Source of the DNA: Flaviramulus basaltis
Lineage (GTDB): Bacteria; Bacteroidota; Bacteroidia; Flavobacteriales; Flavobacteriaceae
Length of the DNA stretch: 64,000 bases
Reading direction: 5' to 3'
NCBI RefSeq assembly: GCF_900114265.1
Contig: NZ_FPKV01000001.1
Coordinates: 1 to 64,000, forward strand
Each line of letters begins with the position of its first letter. Position 1 is the first letter of the stretch. The position numbers were made by a program, and so were the translations under genes. This document shows positions 8,952 to 18,052 of this stretch, piece after piece. The notes below the pieces were generated by a model. That model made no database searches. It saw only the letters and a program-made list of their open reading frames with translations, and was not told the DNA's origin.

Positions 8952-8959
8952 AATTTCGC
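8952..8959 (+). promoter_or_regulatory. -7-like box TAATTTCG directly before pyrE
   Basis: Resembles TAnnTTTG with one change. It ends about four bases before the pyrE ATG, implying a leaderless or nearly leaderless transcript. Confidence 0.4.
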
Positions 8960-8963
8960 CAAC

Positions 8964-9608
8964 ATGATTTTTAACAAAAATACCGCTAAAAAAACCGCCG
9001 AAGTTTTATTGCAGGTTAATGCCATAAAACTTAGCCCTAATGAACCATTTACTTGGGCTTCTGGATGGAAATCACCAATTTATTGTGATAACCGCATTAT
9101 ATTATCATTTCCAACTATTAGAAATTACATTCGTGAAACTATGGGAAAACATATTGAAAAACAATATGGAAAACCAGATGTTATTGCAGGTGTTGCGACG
9201 GGCGCCATAGGTATTGGTATGTTAGTTGCAGAATATTTAGGCTTACCATTTATTTATGTAAGACCAGATGCTAAAGGTCACGGACGTAAAAACCAAATTG
9301 AAGGATTTATTGAAAGCGGACAAAATGTAGTTGTTGTTGAAGACTTAATAAGCACAGGAAAAAGTAGCCTAAATGCAGTTAAAGCCTTAAAAGAAGCTGG
9401 TATAAATGTAAAAGGTATGGTTGCTATTTTTACTTATGGTTTTGATGTTGCTGATGAAAATTTTAAAAAAGAGAACATCCTTCTACATACTTTAAGTAAT
9501 TATGAAAACTTATTGGAAGAGGCTTTAGAAACCAATTATATTTCAGAAAAAGAATTAAAAACATTATCTGAATGGAATACCAATCCTAGTGAATGGAACG
9601 CTAATTGA
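8964..9608 (+). CDS. pyrE: Orotate phosphoribosyltransferase
   Basis: Fifth step of pyrimidine biosynthesis: orotate plus PRPP to OMP. The 214 residues include the flexible-loop motif PDAKGHGRKNQIEG (residues 101-114) and the PRPP-binding motif EDLISTGKS (126-134), the standard fingerprints. The C-terminus has a small tandem repeat (SEWNTNP-SEWNAN) that looks like a local duplication. It is followed 27 bp later by a SRPBCC-fold gene, an arrangement common in flavobacteria. Cytoplasmic dimer. Confidence 0.96.
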   Translation: MIFNKNTAKKTAEVLLQVNAIKLSPNEPFTWASGWKSPIYCDNRIILSFPTIRNYIRETMGKHIEKQYGKPDVIAGVATGAIGIGMLVAEYLGLPFIYVRPDAKGHGRKNQIEGFIESGQNVVVVEDLISTGKSSLNAVKALKEAGINVKGMVAIFTYGFDVADENFKKENILLHTLSNYENLLEEALETNYISEKELKTLSEWNTNPSEWNAN

Positions 9609-9635
9609 TATAGCAATAAAAAACAAAATTATATT

Positions 9636-10031
9636 ATGAACTTAGAATCCCCAAAAATTAGCGTAAGTAAATCACCAGAAGAAGTATTTAATTTTCTATC
9701 TGATGTTAAAAATTTCAAATCATTAATGCCTGAAAATATTAGCAAATTTGAAGTTTTAGGTGACGATAAATTTTTATTTGCTTTAAAAGGAATGCCTGAA
9801 ATCATTCTTAAAAAGAAAGAAGTTATCCCGCCAAATAAAATTATTTTAGGTGCAGCAGGTGGCAAAATAGATTTTTCACTTATTGGAAATATAGTTAAAA
9901 TTGATGATGCATCAAGTGAAGTACAATTAGAATTTACTGGTGACTTTAACCCTATGATGGCTATGATGATAAAAGGCCCTATTAGCAAATTCATTGAAAC
10001 ACTAGCAACAAGTATTCCTAAAGCTATTTAA
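9636..10031 (+). CDS. SRPBCC-fold protein (START/polyketide-cyclase-like)
   Basis: Encodes 131 residues. The pattern ISVSKSPEEVFNFLSDVKNFKSLMPENISKFE is the N-terminal strand-helix-helix of SRPBCC small-ligand-binding proteins. It ends in a long C-terminal helix (KGPISKFIETLATSI) that closes the pocket. The ligand is unknown. It probably forms an operon with pyrE. Its stop overlaps the stop of the convergent birA gene by four bases. Confidence 0.8.
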   Translation: MNLESPKISVSKSPEEVFNFLSDVKNFKSLMPENISKFEVLGDDKFLFALKGMPEIILKKKEVIPPNKIILGAAGGKIDFSLIGNIVKIDDASSEVQLEFTGDFNPMMAMMIKGPISKFIETLATSIPKAI

Positions 10032-10756
10032 TAAAGCAATGTAATTTCTTTAAGATCAAATTTCTTTACAATTTCGTCTTCTAAAATCACTTGTAGTTTA
10101 CCATACTTGGTAACACCTTTTATAAATCCAGAAAATAACAAACCATCAGTATTTTTGAATGTTGATGGTTTATTTTTTCTAAATAAACTCTCTTCATATT
10201 CATTTTTAACAGCATCGTATTTTTCTTGCTGTAAAAGTGAAGAATAATGTTTTGTATCTTTAATAATACTACCTAAAATTTCATCCAAATTATAATGAAT
10301 TCCAGTAATATTCTTTAAAGATGAAGCCTTTGGAAGGTCACAAAATTTAGTCTGATTTACATTAACACCTACACCTATAATTGTTGAATTGAGTCTGTTT
10401 TTTATGACATTTTCAATCAAAATTCCACAAATTTTCTTATTTGCTGACAAAATGTCGTTAGGCCATTTTATACGTAAGTCAGGAATATTTAAAGTTTTTA
10501 AAGTTTTTAAAATAGCCAAAGAAATAGCCATACTAATATAAAAAGGGTATTCAACATCATGTTTACTTAAATCCTTAAACAAGCTAAACATAAGGTTTTC
10601 ACCTTTATTAGAACTCCAAAGAGCGCCCATTTGCCCTCGTCCATTTGTTTGGTATTCTGCAACAACAACAGTATAATCGGCAACCTCTTGCTTACTAATC
10701 ATCTCTTTTAAAAATGAATTTGTAGAATCGATGGCATCAAGTTTGATTATGTTCAT
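10028..10756 (-). CDS. birA: Biotin--[acetyl-CoA-carboxylase] ligase
   Basis: Activates biotin to biotinyl-AMP and transfers it to the carrier lysine of biotin-dependent carboxylases. The 242 residues contain GRGQMGALWSS and KWPNDI, the adenylate- and biotin-binding signatures, followed by GVGVNVNQ. There is no N-terminal helix-turn-helix, so this is the monofunctional class and is not a transcriptional repressor. The C-terminal SH3-like domain is present (residues about 195-242). Divergent from rsfS. Confidence 0.95.
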   Translation of the reverse strand: MNIIKLDAIDSTNSFLKEMISKQEVADYTVVVAEYQTNGRGQMGALWSSNKGENLMFSLFKDLSKHDVEYPFYISMAISLAILKTLKTLNIPDLRIKWPNDILSANKKICGILIENVIKNRLNSTIIGVGVNVNQTKFCDLPKASSLKNITGIHYNLDEILGSIIKDTKHYSSLLQQEKYDAVKNEYEESLFRKNKPSTFKNTDGLLFSGFIKGVTKYGKLQVILEDEIVKKFDLKEITLLY

Positions 10757-10822
10757 ATTGAAGTTATTGTTATGCTTAAAAATCTTATGATTATTTTAAA
10801 GTATAAAGAACTAAAAAAATAA

Positions 10823-10830
10823 TAACTTTG
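10823..10830 (+). promoter_or_regulatory. -7 box TAACTTTG for rsfS-ftsH
   Basis: Exact TAnnTTTG match 19 bp before the rsfS ATG, in the divergent spacer with birA. Confidence 0.6.
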
Positions 10831-10849
10831 CACAAATTAAATAAAATTA

Positions 10850-11221
10850 ATGGCGAAAGAAAAAATAAGCACAGACCAATTAATATCAGTAATAATTAGT
10901 GGCATTGAAGATGTTAAAGGCAAAGAAATAAACATTCTAGATTTAAGAGATATTGAAAACACCGTTTGTGATTACTTTATAATTTGCGAAGGTACTTCTA
11001 ATACGCAAGTAAACGCCATAGTTAATTCCATACAAAAAAAGGTAAGCAAAGAGCTTAAAGACAATCCTTGGCACACTGAAGGTGTTGATAATGCCGAATG
11101 GGTTTTAATTGATTATGTGAATGTTGTAGTTCATGTATTTCAAAAACACATAAGAGAGTATTACGATATTGAAAGTCTTTGGGGCGATGCAAAAACAACA
11201 GTAATAGAAACTAGCTACTAA
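10850..11221 (+). CDS. rsfS: Ribosomal silencing factor RsfS
   Basis: Binds ribosomal protein L14 on the large subunit and blocks subunit joining in starvation. The 123 residues show the family core: KGKEINILDLRDIENTVCDYFIICEGTSNTQVNAI, then WHTEGVDNAEWVLIDYVNVVVHVF and a C-terminal YYDIESLWGDA. Length is typical. It lies 9 bp upstream of ftsH, a usual flavobacterial pairing, so the two are probably cotranscribed. Confidence 0.95.
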   Translation: MAKEKISTDQLISVIISGIEDVKGKEINILDLRDIENTVCDYFIICEGTSNTQVNAIVNSIQKKVSKELKDNPWHTEGVDNAEWVLIDYVNVVVHVFQKHIREYYDIESLWGDAKTTVIETSY

Positions 11222-11230
11222 AAAAATCAG

Positions 11231-13207
11231 ATGGCAAACGATAAAAAAAATATAAAAGACAAGAAACCTAAATTCAGTCCGTATTGGATTTACGGTATAT
11301 TAATAGCTATTTTCTTAGGCTTTCAATTATTTAGTAATGGAAGTTATTCAGATGGTAGTGCAACAACTCCTGCAGAATTTTTTAAATATTTAGAAGCTGG
11401 TGACGTTGAAAAAGTAGATATCATTAAAAACACCCGTGTTGCAAAAGTTTATTTAACTAAAGATGCTGAAGCTAAAGAAATTCATAAAAACTCAAAGCCT
11501 CAAACCTTTATACCTACTGCTACAAAATTACCTAACTATAAATTTGAATTTGGTGATCTTCAAAATTTTGAAAACAAATTAAATGAAGCCACTAAAGATT
11601 TAAGTGTTAAGCCAGTTGTAAAATTTGATACCGAAACTAATGATTGGGGAAATCTTCTTATGGGAATTCTGCCTTTCATCTTACTTATTGGTGTTTGGAT
11701 ATTTATCATGCGTCGTATGTCAGGTGGTGCTGGCGGCGGTGCTGGTGGACAAATTTTTAATATTGGAAAATCAAAAGCTAAACTTTTTGACCAAAATACA
11801 GAAGTTAAAACAAGTTTTAAAGATGTAGCTGGTTTAGAAGGTGCAAAAGAAGAAGTTCAAGAAATTGTAGACTTTCTTAAATACCCAGAAAAATACACAA
11901 CACTAGGAGGAAAAATCCCTAAAGGCGCATTACTTGTAGGACCTCCAGGAACTGGAAAAACCTTATTAGCAAAAGCCGTTGCCGGTGAAGCTAAAGTACC
12001 TTTCTTTTCATTATCTGGTTCAGATTTCGTTGAAATGTTTGTTGGTGTTGGTGCATCTCGTGTTAGAGATTTATTTAAACAAGCCAAAGAAAAATCTCCT
12101 TCTATCATTTTTATAGATGAAATTGATGCCATTGGTCGTGCTAGAGGAAAAAACGCTATGTCTGGAAGCAATGACGAACGCGAAAACACACTAAACCAAC
12201 TACTAACCGAAATGGATGGTTTTGGCACAAATACTAACGTTATTGTTATTGCTGCTACCAATAGAGCTGATATTTTAGACACAGCTTTAATGCGTGCAGG
12301 ACGTTTTGATAGACAAATTTTTGTTGATTTACCAGATGTTCGTGAACGTAAAGAAATTTTTGAAGTACACTTAAGACCTCTTAAAAAAGCTAAAGATTTA
12401 GATTTAGATTTTCTATCTAAACAAACCCCAGGTTTTTCTGGAGCTGATATTGCTAACGTTTGTAACGAAGCTGCATTAATAGCTGCTAGAAATGGTAAAA
12501 AAGCTGTTGACAAACAAGATTTTCTTGACGCTGTAGATAGAATAATTGGTGGTTTAGAAAAGAAAAATAAAATAATTACTCCTAGTGAGAAAAAAGCGGT
12601 AGCTTATCATGAAGCTGGTCATGCAACAGTAAGTTGGATGTTAGAACATGCTGCACCTTTAGTAAAAGTAACAATCGTTCCTCGTGGACGTTCATTAGGT
12701 GCTGCATGGTATTTACCAGAAGAGCGTTTAATTGTTCATCCAGAACAAATGCTTGATGAAATGTGTGCTGCTCTTGGTGGTCGTGCTGCCGAAAAAGTAA
12801 TTTTCAACAAAATATCTACAGGAGCACTTAGCGACCTTGAAAAGGTGACTAAACAGGCTAGAGCTATGGTAACCGTTTATGGATTAAGTGATAAAGTTGG
12901 TAACCTAACTTATTACGATTCTTCCGGACAAAATGAGTTTGGTTTTTCTAAACCTTATAGTGAACAAACTGCAGAATTGATTGATCAAGAAATTTCAGAT
13001 ATTATTGAAAAACAGTACAAAAGAGCTATTGATTTACTTGAAAAGAACAAAGACAAACTAACAGAGCTTGCTGAAGTTCTTTTAGAAAAAGAAGTTATTT
13101 TTAAAGATAATCTCGAAAAAATATTTGGAAAAAGAGCTTTTGTAAAAGAAGAAGCTGAAGAGAAAAAAGTAAATAATGAAACTTTAGAGGAGCAATCTGA
13201 AAAGTAG
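11231..13207 (+). CDS. ftsH: ATP-dependent zinc metalloprotease FtsH
   Basis: Inner-membrane AAA+ protease that degrades misassembled membrane proteins and short-lived regulators. Of the 658 residues, two transmembrane segments flank a periplasmic domain (about 18-36 and 138-158). Walker A GPPGTGKT lies near residues 237-244 and Walker B FIDEID near 296. The second region of homology includes NRADILDTALMRAGRFDR. The zinc site HEAGH is near residues 460-464. A Gly-rich linker follows the second membrane helix. A strong terminator follows the gene. Confidence 0.98.
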   Translation: MANDKKNIKDKKPKFSPYWIYGILIAIFLGFQLFSNGSYSDGSATTPAEFFKYLEAGDVEKVDIIKNTRVAKVYLTKDAEAKEIHKNSKPQTFIPTATKLPNYKFEFGDLQNFENKLNEATKDLSVKPVVKFDTETNDWGNLLMGILPFILLIGVWIFIMRRMSGGAGGGAGGQIFNIGKSKAKLFDQNTEVKTSFKDVAGLEGAKEEVQEIVDFLKYPEKYTTLGGKIPKGALLVGPPGTGKTLLAKAVAGEAKVPFFSLSGSDFVEMFVGVGASRVRDLFKQAKEKSPSIIFIDEIDAIGRARGKNAMSGSNDERENTLNQLLTEMDGFGTNTNVIVIAATNRADILDTALMRAGRFDRQIFVDLPDVRERKEIFEVHLRPLKKAKDLDLDFLSKQTPGFSGADIANVCNEAALIAARNGKKAVDKQDFLDAVDRIIGGLEKKNKIITPSEKKAVAYHEAGHATVSWMLEHAAPLVKVTIVPRGRSLGAAWYLPEERLIVHPEQMLDEMCAALGGRAAEKVIFNKISTGALSDLEKVTKQARAMVTVYGLSDKVGNLTYYDSSGQNEFGFSKPYSEQTAELIDQEISDIIEKQYKRAIDLLEKNKDKLTELAEVLLEKEVIFKDNLEKIFGKRAFVKEEAEEKKVNNETLEEQSEK

Positions 13208-13227
13208 ATATTTGTTAAGCTTTTAGT

Positions 13228-13268
13228 AAAAATCTTAAATTAACTGCATGGTTAATTTAAGATTTTTT
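13228..13268 (+). terminator. Terminator of the rsfS-ftsH operon
   Basis: A 17-pair perfect stem AAAAATCTTAAATTAAC / GTTAATTTAAGATTTTT with loop TGCATG, continuing into T residues. The next promoter box starts where the stem ends. Confidence 0.85.
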
Positions 13269-13275
13269 ATATTTG
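13268..13275 (+). promoter_or_regulatory. -7 box TATATTTG for the LUD-cdsA-psd cluster
   Basis: Exact consensus match 40 bp upstream of the ATG at 13316, directly downstream of the ftsH terminator. It marks a new transcription unit. Confidence 0.6.
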
Positions 13276-13315
13276 AAAAACATCTCAAAAATTTTGGTTA
13301 ATAGCAATTCACTAA

Positions 13316-13924
13316 ATGAGTCTTTTTAGAAAAATTTTTGGTTCTAAATCCGAGAGTTCAGGAGAAGAATTAAAATCTGAAAATAGAGGCAAATATATGC
13401 CTGAAATAAAGCTACCAATAGACGAAAGGTTTACTATAAACTTTAAAGCTAATGGCGGTAAGTTCTTGTATTGTGAAAACTTAAACGAAGTTTTTGAAAA
13501 CTTAGACTATATTATTGCAGAAAATAGCTGGGAACAAGAAAAGGTTTTAATACTTGATCAGAACTTACAAGCTAAATTTAAAAATTCAGGCTTACTACCA
13601 ACAAAAAAAATAAGTGACTCTACATTTTTATTAACTACTTGCGAAAATTTAATTGCAAATGATGGATCACTCCTTATTTCATCAAAACAAATATTTGAAA
13701 AAAAACTCCCAGAGTTACCGGTGAATTTTATAATGTTTGCTACAACTAGTCAAATTGTTGAGAATATCGGAGAAGGTTTACGCGGAATAAAATCTAAAAA
13801 CAAACAAAAAATTCCAACTAATATTACGACTATAAAACATTTTAAATCAGATGATGAAAAAGATTTTCTAAGCTATGGCAGTAGTGCCAAAAATTTATAT
13901 CTACTACTTTTAGAAGATTTATAG
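13316..13924 (+). CDS. LUD-domain protein (LutC/YkgG-like)
   Basis: Encodes 202 residues of the lactate-utilisation (LUD) superfamily. The region from about residue 40 to 200 includes DYIIAENSWEQEKVLILDQNL, STFLLTTCENLIANDGSLLISS and NFIMFATTSQIVENIGEGLRGI, as in LutC-like proteins. There is no lutA or lutB beside it, so lactate oxidation is not supported. Placement between ftsH and cdsA is common in flavobacteria and suggests a housekeeping role. Function uncertain; cdsA starts 1 bp after its stop. Confidence 0.78.
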   Translation: MSLFRKIFGSKSESSGEELKSENRGKYMPEIKLPIDERFTINFKANGGKFLYCENLNEVFENLDYIIAENSWEQEKVLILDQNLQAKFKNSGLLPTKKISDSTFLLTTCENLIANDGSLLISSKQIFEKKLPELPVNFIMFATTSQIVENIGEGLRGIKSKNKQKIPTNITTIKHFKSDDEKDFLSYGSSAKNLYLLLLEDL

Positions 13925-13925
13925 A

Positions 13926-14747
13926 ATGAAAGAAATTCTTGTACGTTCATTTTCTGGGTTACTCTATGTTTCCTTATTAATTATTTGTTTAAATTTTGAA
14001 CAAGCATTAATAGCACTTTTTTTTGTTTTTGGTTTAATTTGTATAGGCGAATTCAAAAAGCTCATTCAACTTAAAAGTAATATTCCATATGTTATATTTA
14101 TTATATTATATGCTGTTTTTGGCTATTGGCAAGCCGTATTAAATACAAATCTTGGTTTAAATGAAGCTACTCAAATACTTATGGTTCTATCTATATTTGT
14201 TGAGCTATTTTTAATAAAAGATTTATTTTCAGAAAAAACAATTCCTCTATTTGCAACAAAACGTTTTATACTCACTACATTTTATTTATCAAGTGCCTTT
14301 GTTTTTTTAATATTAATTGCAAACTATTATGAAGATTATAACCCTAACATATTATTAGGTTCATTTATTTTAGTTTGGGTAAATGATTCTTTTGCTTATA
14401 TAGTTGGCAAGAATTTTGGTAAGCAAAAGCTTTTTGAAAAAATATCACCAAAAAAAACTGTTGAAGGTTTTCTAGGAGGATTGTTTTTTTCATGTGTAGC
14501 TAGCTATTTTATTGCTACCTTTACAAACTCTTTAGAGTTTACAAATTGGTTGATTTTAAGCATTATTATTAGCGTTTTTGGAACCTTAGGCGATTTAATA
14601 GAATCTAAGTTTAAAAGGCAGGCAAAAGTTAAAGATAGTGGTGTAATTATGCCTGGTCATGGTGGATTGCTAGACCGATTAGATAGTATTATTTTTGCAG
14701 CACCTTTTATATATTTATTTTTAAGAATTTTACATTATGTTTCATAA
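13926..14747 (+). CDS. cdsA: Phosphatidate cytidylyltransferase
   Basis: Integral inner-membrane enzyme that makes CDP-diacylglycerol from phosphatidic acid and CTP, the branch point of phospholipid synthesis. The 273 residues form about eight hydrophobic segments. The family signature lies near the C-terminus: GTLGDLIESKFKRQAKVKDSG followed by PGHGGLLDRLDS, containing the metal-binding aspartates. It overlaps the next gene, psd, by 11 bp, so the two phospholipid genes are translationally coupled. Confidence 0.96.
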   Translation: MKEILVRSFSGLLYVSLLIICLNFEQALIALFFVFGLICIGEFKKLIQLKSNIPYVIFIILYAVFGYWQAVLNTNLGLNEATQILMVLSIFVELFLIKDLFSEKTIPLFATKRFILTTFYLSSAFVFLILIANYYEDYNPNILLGSFILVWVNDSFAYIVGKNFGKQKLFEKISPKKTVEGFLGGLFFSCVASYFIATFTNSLEFTNWLILSIIISVFGTLGDLIESKFKRQAKVKDSGVIMPGHGGLLDRLDSIIFAAPFIYLFLRILHYVS

Positions 14748-15393
14748 GGAAGGTCATAAAATCATTTTTATAACATTTATTGTTATAGTTGCTTCTTTTT
14801 TATTGGTTGATAATTTTATAAGTATTTCATGGTTAAGAGCCATTGTTATGATTGCCTTATTGGTTTTCTTAATATTAATACTTCAATTTTTTAGAAACCC
14901 TAAACGACAAACCTCTCTAAATAACAAACAAGTAGTATCCCCTGTTGATGGCAAAGTAGTAGTTATTGAAGAAGTTTTTGAAAAAGAATACTTCAAAGAA
15001 AAACGTATACAAGTAAGTGTATTTATGTCTCCTATAAATGTGCATGTAACACGTTATCCTATTAGCGGTAATGTTATTTTTAGCAAATATCATCCTGGTA
15101 AATATTTAGTTGCATGGCATCCAAAAGCTAGTGAGGAAAACGAACGCACAACAGTTGTTATAGAGAATGAAACTTATGGAAAAGTGCTACATAGACAAAT
15201 AGCAGGTGCTCTTGCCAAACGTATTGTTAATTACGCAAAACTTAATGACAAAGCAATACAAGGAAGTGATTCTGGCTTTATTAAGTTTGGCTCAAGAGTT
15301 GATTTATTTTTACCATTAGATACTGATATAAAAGTGTCTCTTAATCAAAAAGTTCGCGGAGGCGAAAGTGTGATTGCTGAACTTAATGAATAG
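14737..15393 (+). CDS. psd: Phosphatidylserine decarboxylase (short form)
   Basis: Makes phosphatidylethanolamine from phosphatidylserine, using a pyruvoyl group formed by self-cleavage. The 218-residue length fits the short, Psd-A-type proenzymes. Two N-terminal membrane segments are followed by SPVDGKVV, VSVFMSPINVHVTRYPISG and the cleavage region FGSRVDLFLP, where Gly185-Ser186 replaces the LGST site of the long enzymes. Cotranscribed with cdsA and the acyl-CoA-binding protein gene. Confidence 0.94.
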   Translation: MFHKEGHKIIFITFIVIVASFLLVDNFISISWLRAIVMIALLVFLILILQFFRNPKRQTSLNNKQVVSPVDGKVVVIEEVFEKEYFKEKRIQVSVFMSPINVHVTRYPISGNVIFSKYHPGKYLVAWHPKASEENERTTVVIENETYGKVLHRQIAGALAKRIVNYAKLNDKAIQGSDSGFIKFGSRVDLFLPLDTDIKVSLNQKVRGGESVIAELNE

Positions 15394-15652
15394 TAAAAAA
15401 TTAGACATAGAATTCCAAGATGCAGTAAAGCGTGTTAATGCACACAGTGAACCTTTTCCTGCCGATACTTTATTAAAGCTTTATGCTTATTATAAAAAAG
15501 CTACTAATGATTATAGCAGACCTAGTAGTAAAAAAGCTATAATTAATGCTTTTAAAACTAATGCTCTATTTCAAGTAGAAAACATCACTGAGGATGAGGC
15601 AAAACAGATTTATATTGACTTGGTAAATAACTACTTTTTATATAGAAAGTAA
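15386..15652 (+). CDS. Acyl-CoA-binding protein
   Basis: Encodes an 88-residue four-helix protein of the ACBP family, which carries long-chain acyl-CoA in the cytoplasm. Conserved positions are LDIEFQDAVKRV, the LLKLYAYYKKATNDY helix with its ligand-contacting tyrosines, and a late EAKQIYIDLVNNY helix. The ATG at 15386 overlaps the psd stop; a longer frame would need TTG at 15374. Linkage to cdsA-psd supports a role in lipid synthesis. ACBPs are common in eukaryotes and patchy in bacteria. Confidence 0.88.
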   Translation: MNSKKLDIEFQDAVKRVNAHSEPFPADTLLKLYAYYKKATNDYSRPSSKKAIINAFKTNALFQVENITEDEAKQIYIDLVNNYFLYRK

Positions 15653-15770
15653 TATTCTAACTTTCACTAGAAAAAATTTAGAAAACTAAAGAATTCAAGA
15701 AATTACCAAGTTTTTGTAAAAATAGTTTTCTAGTTAGCTAACTTCTTTCAACAAAAAATCAGTTAAAACA

Positions 15771-16106
15771 TTATTTATTTAACTCCAATTTTTCAGCAAA
15801 ATAATCACAAAAGTCTTTCATTGTAGCTGTCATTTTTTCGTCTTGAGTTGCCCTATTAAATGTATCACTCATAGCAACTAAGGTTTGATGAAAAAACACT
15901 TTCATCTCATCAACAGGCATGTCTTTTGTCCATAAATCTATACGTAATGTCTCTTGTGTTTTACCATCCCAAACAGCAAGCATCATAGCTTTAGCTTCTT
16001 CATTTGTTATACCACCATCTTGTGCTGTCCAATGTAGTTTTTCTGGCACTCGGTTTTCATCCAATTCAACATTAAGTTCGATTTTTGAGGTTATAGTATT
16101 TGCCAT
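15771..16106 (-). CDS. gldC: Gliding motility protein GldC
   Basis: A 111-residue soluble protein matching GldC of gliding Bacteroidota: ITSKIELNVELDENRVPEKLHWTAQDGGI, then EAKAMMLAVWDGKTQETLRIDLWTKDM and a C-terminal FCDYFAEKLEL. Its ATG overlaps the gldB stop by one base (TAATG), so the two are cotranslated. GldC is not itself essential for gliding in model species but supports GldB function. A weak inverted repeat (TAGAAAACTA/TAGTTTTCTA, 15679-15732) separates it from the convergent upstream cluster. Confidence 0.95.
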   Translation of the reverse strand: MANTITSKIELNVELDENRVPEKLHWTAQDGGITNEEAKAMMLAVWDGKTQETLRIDLWTKDMPVDEMKVFFHQTLVAMSDTFNRATQDEKMTATMKDFCDYFAEKLELNK

Positions 16107-17068
16107 TATTTTCTAGGTTTAAACTTTGTATTGTTAAAAATATCTTCAGTGTTTTTTATTAGCATCTCCTTAAATGTAACATCATTTTGTTCCATGTATG
16201 CACGTATAATTTGCCAACCAACATATTGCCCTAATCTCCCAGGGGAATCAGCATCAATATCTTCTAAATAAAACTTAGAAAATGGTGCATCATTTATAAA
16301 TCTACCTGGTAATTTAGAGTCTGTACTAAAAAGTAATTCACGCTCTACAAAGTAGCGCCAAACATAACTTTCATTAGCCATTGCCCAATCTAATTCTGCT
16401 TGGGTGTAACCTATACGTTCTGCATCTGTTTTAAAAGGAATCATAACATCTTTAAAATAGAGTTGCTTTCCATAATAAATCATTTCATCAAGTAACGTTT
16501 TACGCTGTGGTTGATATATATATTTCTTGGCATATTCTTCTGCTATATCAACAACTAATTGCTCTTTTTTAAAGTTAGATTTCAAATATTTTTGAATACC
16601 ACCGTAAAATTCATGATCACTTCCTAAATAAGTGTCAAGCGCAATTACCACAATAGTATCTGTAACTATTACTTTGCTTCTATAATCTACATCGTTTGTG
16701 GTAGTAATAACTCTTGGAGGATTAAACTCTGGGAAATAATATTTTAAATGATTAAATAAAGCTTCTATTTCGTTTTCTGTGTCATCAAAACTATTAAAGG
16801 TTTTATCAACTTCATTAAACAATTGCACTTGTAAAGTATCATTTTTTTTTGCTAGCCAAAATGAATCCTTATATTTTTCAGAAAACATAAAAGGATAAGC
16901 TGTTTTTAATTCGGATAAATTGTTTGCAGTAACTTTTGAAAATAGCTTATCAAAACGTTCTACTTTAATATCAGTATTTATTTTAGCTATTTCAGTCTCT
17001 GCTTTATTTTCTTTTTTGCAAGAAATAGCAACAAATAACAATATAAAAGATAATATTATTGATTTCAT
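16106..17068 (-). CDS. gldB: Gliding motility lipoprotein GldB
   Basis: A 320-residue lipoprotein required for gliding in Flavobacterium. Signal peptide MKSIILSFILLFVAISC has a lipobox at Cys17. The mature protein shows family blocks VERFDKLFSKV, FWLAKKNDTLQVQLFNEVDKTF, the central VVIALDTYLGSDHEFYGG and the C-terminal GRLGQYVGWQIIRAYM, which weakly recalls zincin-like folds of the DUF2268 group. Divergent from nadE and operonic with gldC. Its presence indicates a gliding-capable organism. Confidence 0.95.
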   Translation of the reverse strand: MKSIILSFILLFVAISCKKENKAETEIAKINTDIKVERFDKLFSKVTANNLSELKTAYPFMFSEKYKDSFWLAKKNDTLQVQLFNEVDKTFNSFDDTENEIEALFNHLKYYFPEFNPPRVITTTNDVDYRSKVIVTDTIVVIALDTYLGSDHEFYGGIQKYLKSNFKKEQLVVDIAEEYAKKYIYQPQRKTLLDEMIYYGKQLYFKDVMIPFKTDAERIGYTQAELDWAMANESYVWRYFVERELLFSTDSKLPGRFINDAPFSKFYLEDIDADSPGRLGQYVGWQIIRAYMEQNDVTFKEMLIKNTEDIFNNTKFKPRK

Positions 17069-17113
17069 ATGAAACTTAAACGATATAAATTTTTATAAAT
17101 TGAGCCTATGGTT

Positions 17114-17121
17114 TATTTTTG
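17114..17121 (+). promoter_or_regulatory. -7 box TATTTTTG for nadE
   Basis: Consensus match 40 bp before the nadE ATG at 17161. It overlaps the TTG codon that a longer frame would need at 17119, so that longer start can be set aside. Confidence 0.55.
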
Positions 17122-17160
17122 TTTACAAAGGTACTATTCTCAGATTTAAATTCATTTAAA

Positions 17161-17949
17161 ATGCAAACAGAAAAAGTTGTAGATTATATAGTAAATTGGT
17201 TAAAAGATTATGCCACTAACGCTGGCATGAAGGGTTTTGTTATTGGGGTTTCTGGCGGTATAGACTCTGCAGTAACATCAACACTTTGCGCTAAAACTGG
17301 ATTACCTCTTTTATGTTTAGAAATGCCTATTCATCAAGCATCTACTCAAGTTAGTAGAGCTATGAATCATATTGAATGGTTAAAATCTAATTTTAATGAT
17401 GTAAGTATCACTCAAGTTAACTTAACACCAGTATTTGATAGTTTAATAGATGCTTTACCCGATGTTGATAATGAAGCGGAACGCTTTATGTCTTTAGCTA
17501 ACACGAGAGCTAGGTTACGTATGACAACTTTGTATTACTTTGCTGCTTTAGAAAAGTTTTTAGTAGCTGGTACAGGTAACAAAGTAGAAGATTTTGGAGT
17601 AGGGTTTTACACAAAATATGGTGATGGAGGTGTAGATTTAAGTCCTATTGCAGATTTATTAAAAACTGAGGTTTATACTATAGCACAATATTTAGGTGTT
17701 AATAAAGAAATTATTGTTGCTCCACCAACCGATGGTCTTTGGGGTGATGACAGAACTGATGAAGATCAAATAGGAGCTTCTTACCCTGAACTAGAATGGG
17801 CTATGAAAATGGCTGATGAAGGCAAAACAGCCAACGATTTTAGCGGCAGAGAGCAAGAAGTTTTTAAAATATACAAACGCTTTAATAATTCGAATAAACA
17901 TAAGATGTTGCCAATACCAATTTGCGAAATTCCCGATACTTTTATGTAA
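17161..17949 (+). CDS. nadE: NH3-dependent NAD synthetase
   Basis: Amidates nicotinic acid adenine dinucleotide to NAD with ATP and ammonia. Starting at the ATG at 17161 it encodes 262 residues, normal for the single-domain, ammonia-using form with no glutaminase domain. The ATP pyrophosphatase P-loop SGGIDS is at residues 31-36. VAGTGNKVEDFGVGFYTKYGDGG and LSPIADLLKTEVYTIAQYLG bind nucleotide and magnesium. Divergent from gldB. Confidence 0.96.
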   Translation: MQTEKVVDYIVNWLKDYATNAGMKGFVIGVSGGIDSAVTSTLCAKTGLPLLCLEMPIHQASTQVSRAMNHIEWLKSNFNDVSITQVNLTPVFDSLIDALPDVDNEAERFMSLANTRARLRMTTLYYFAALEKFLVAGTGNKVEDFGVGFYTKYGDGGVDLSPIADLLKTEVYTIAQYLGVNKEIIVAPPTDGLWGDDRTDEDQIGASYPELEWAMKMADEGKTANDFSGREQEVFKIYKRFNNSNKHKMLPIPICEIPDTFM

Positions 17950-18052
17950 TCATATGTTATTGCAGGTTGTTTAAAAAATTCTTACATTTACATCAAGCTT
18001 AATCTCTCAAACTTAACTATTTCTCAAAATAGTTCTAAAAAGCTTTTTAATT

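Noticed and set aside
11857-12513. Long open frame antisense to ftsH
   Set aside because: It mirrors the well-conserved FtsH AAA domain; its translation has no recognisable motif and is Ser/Lys/Pro biased as expected of a shadow frame.
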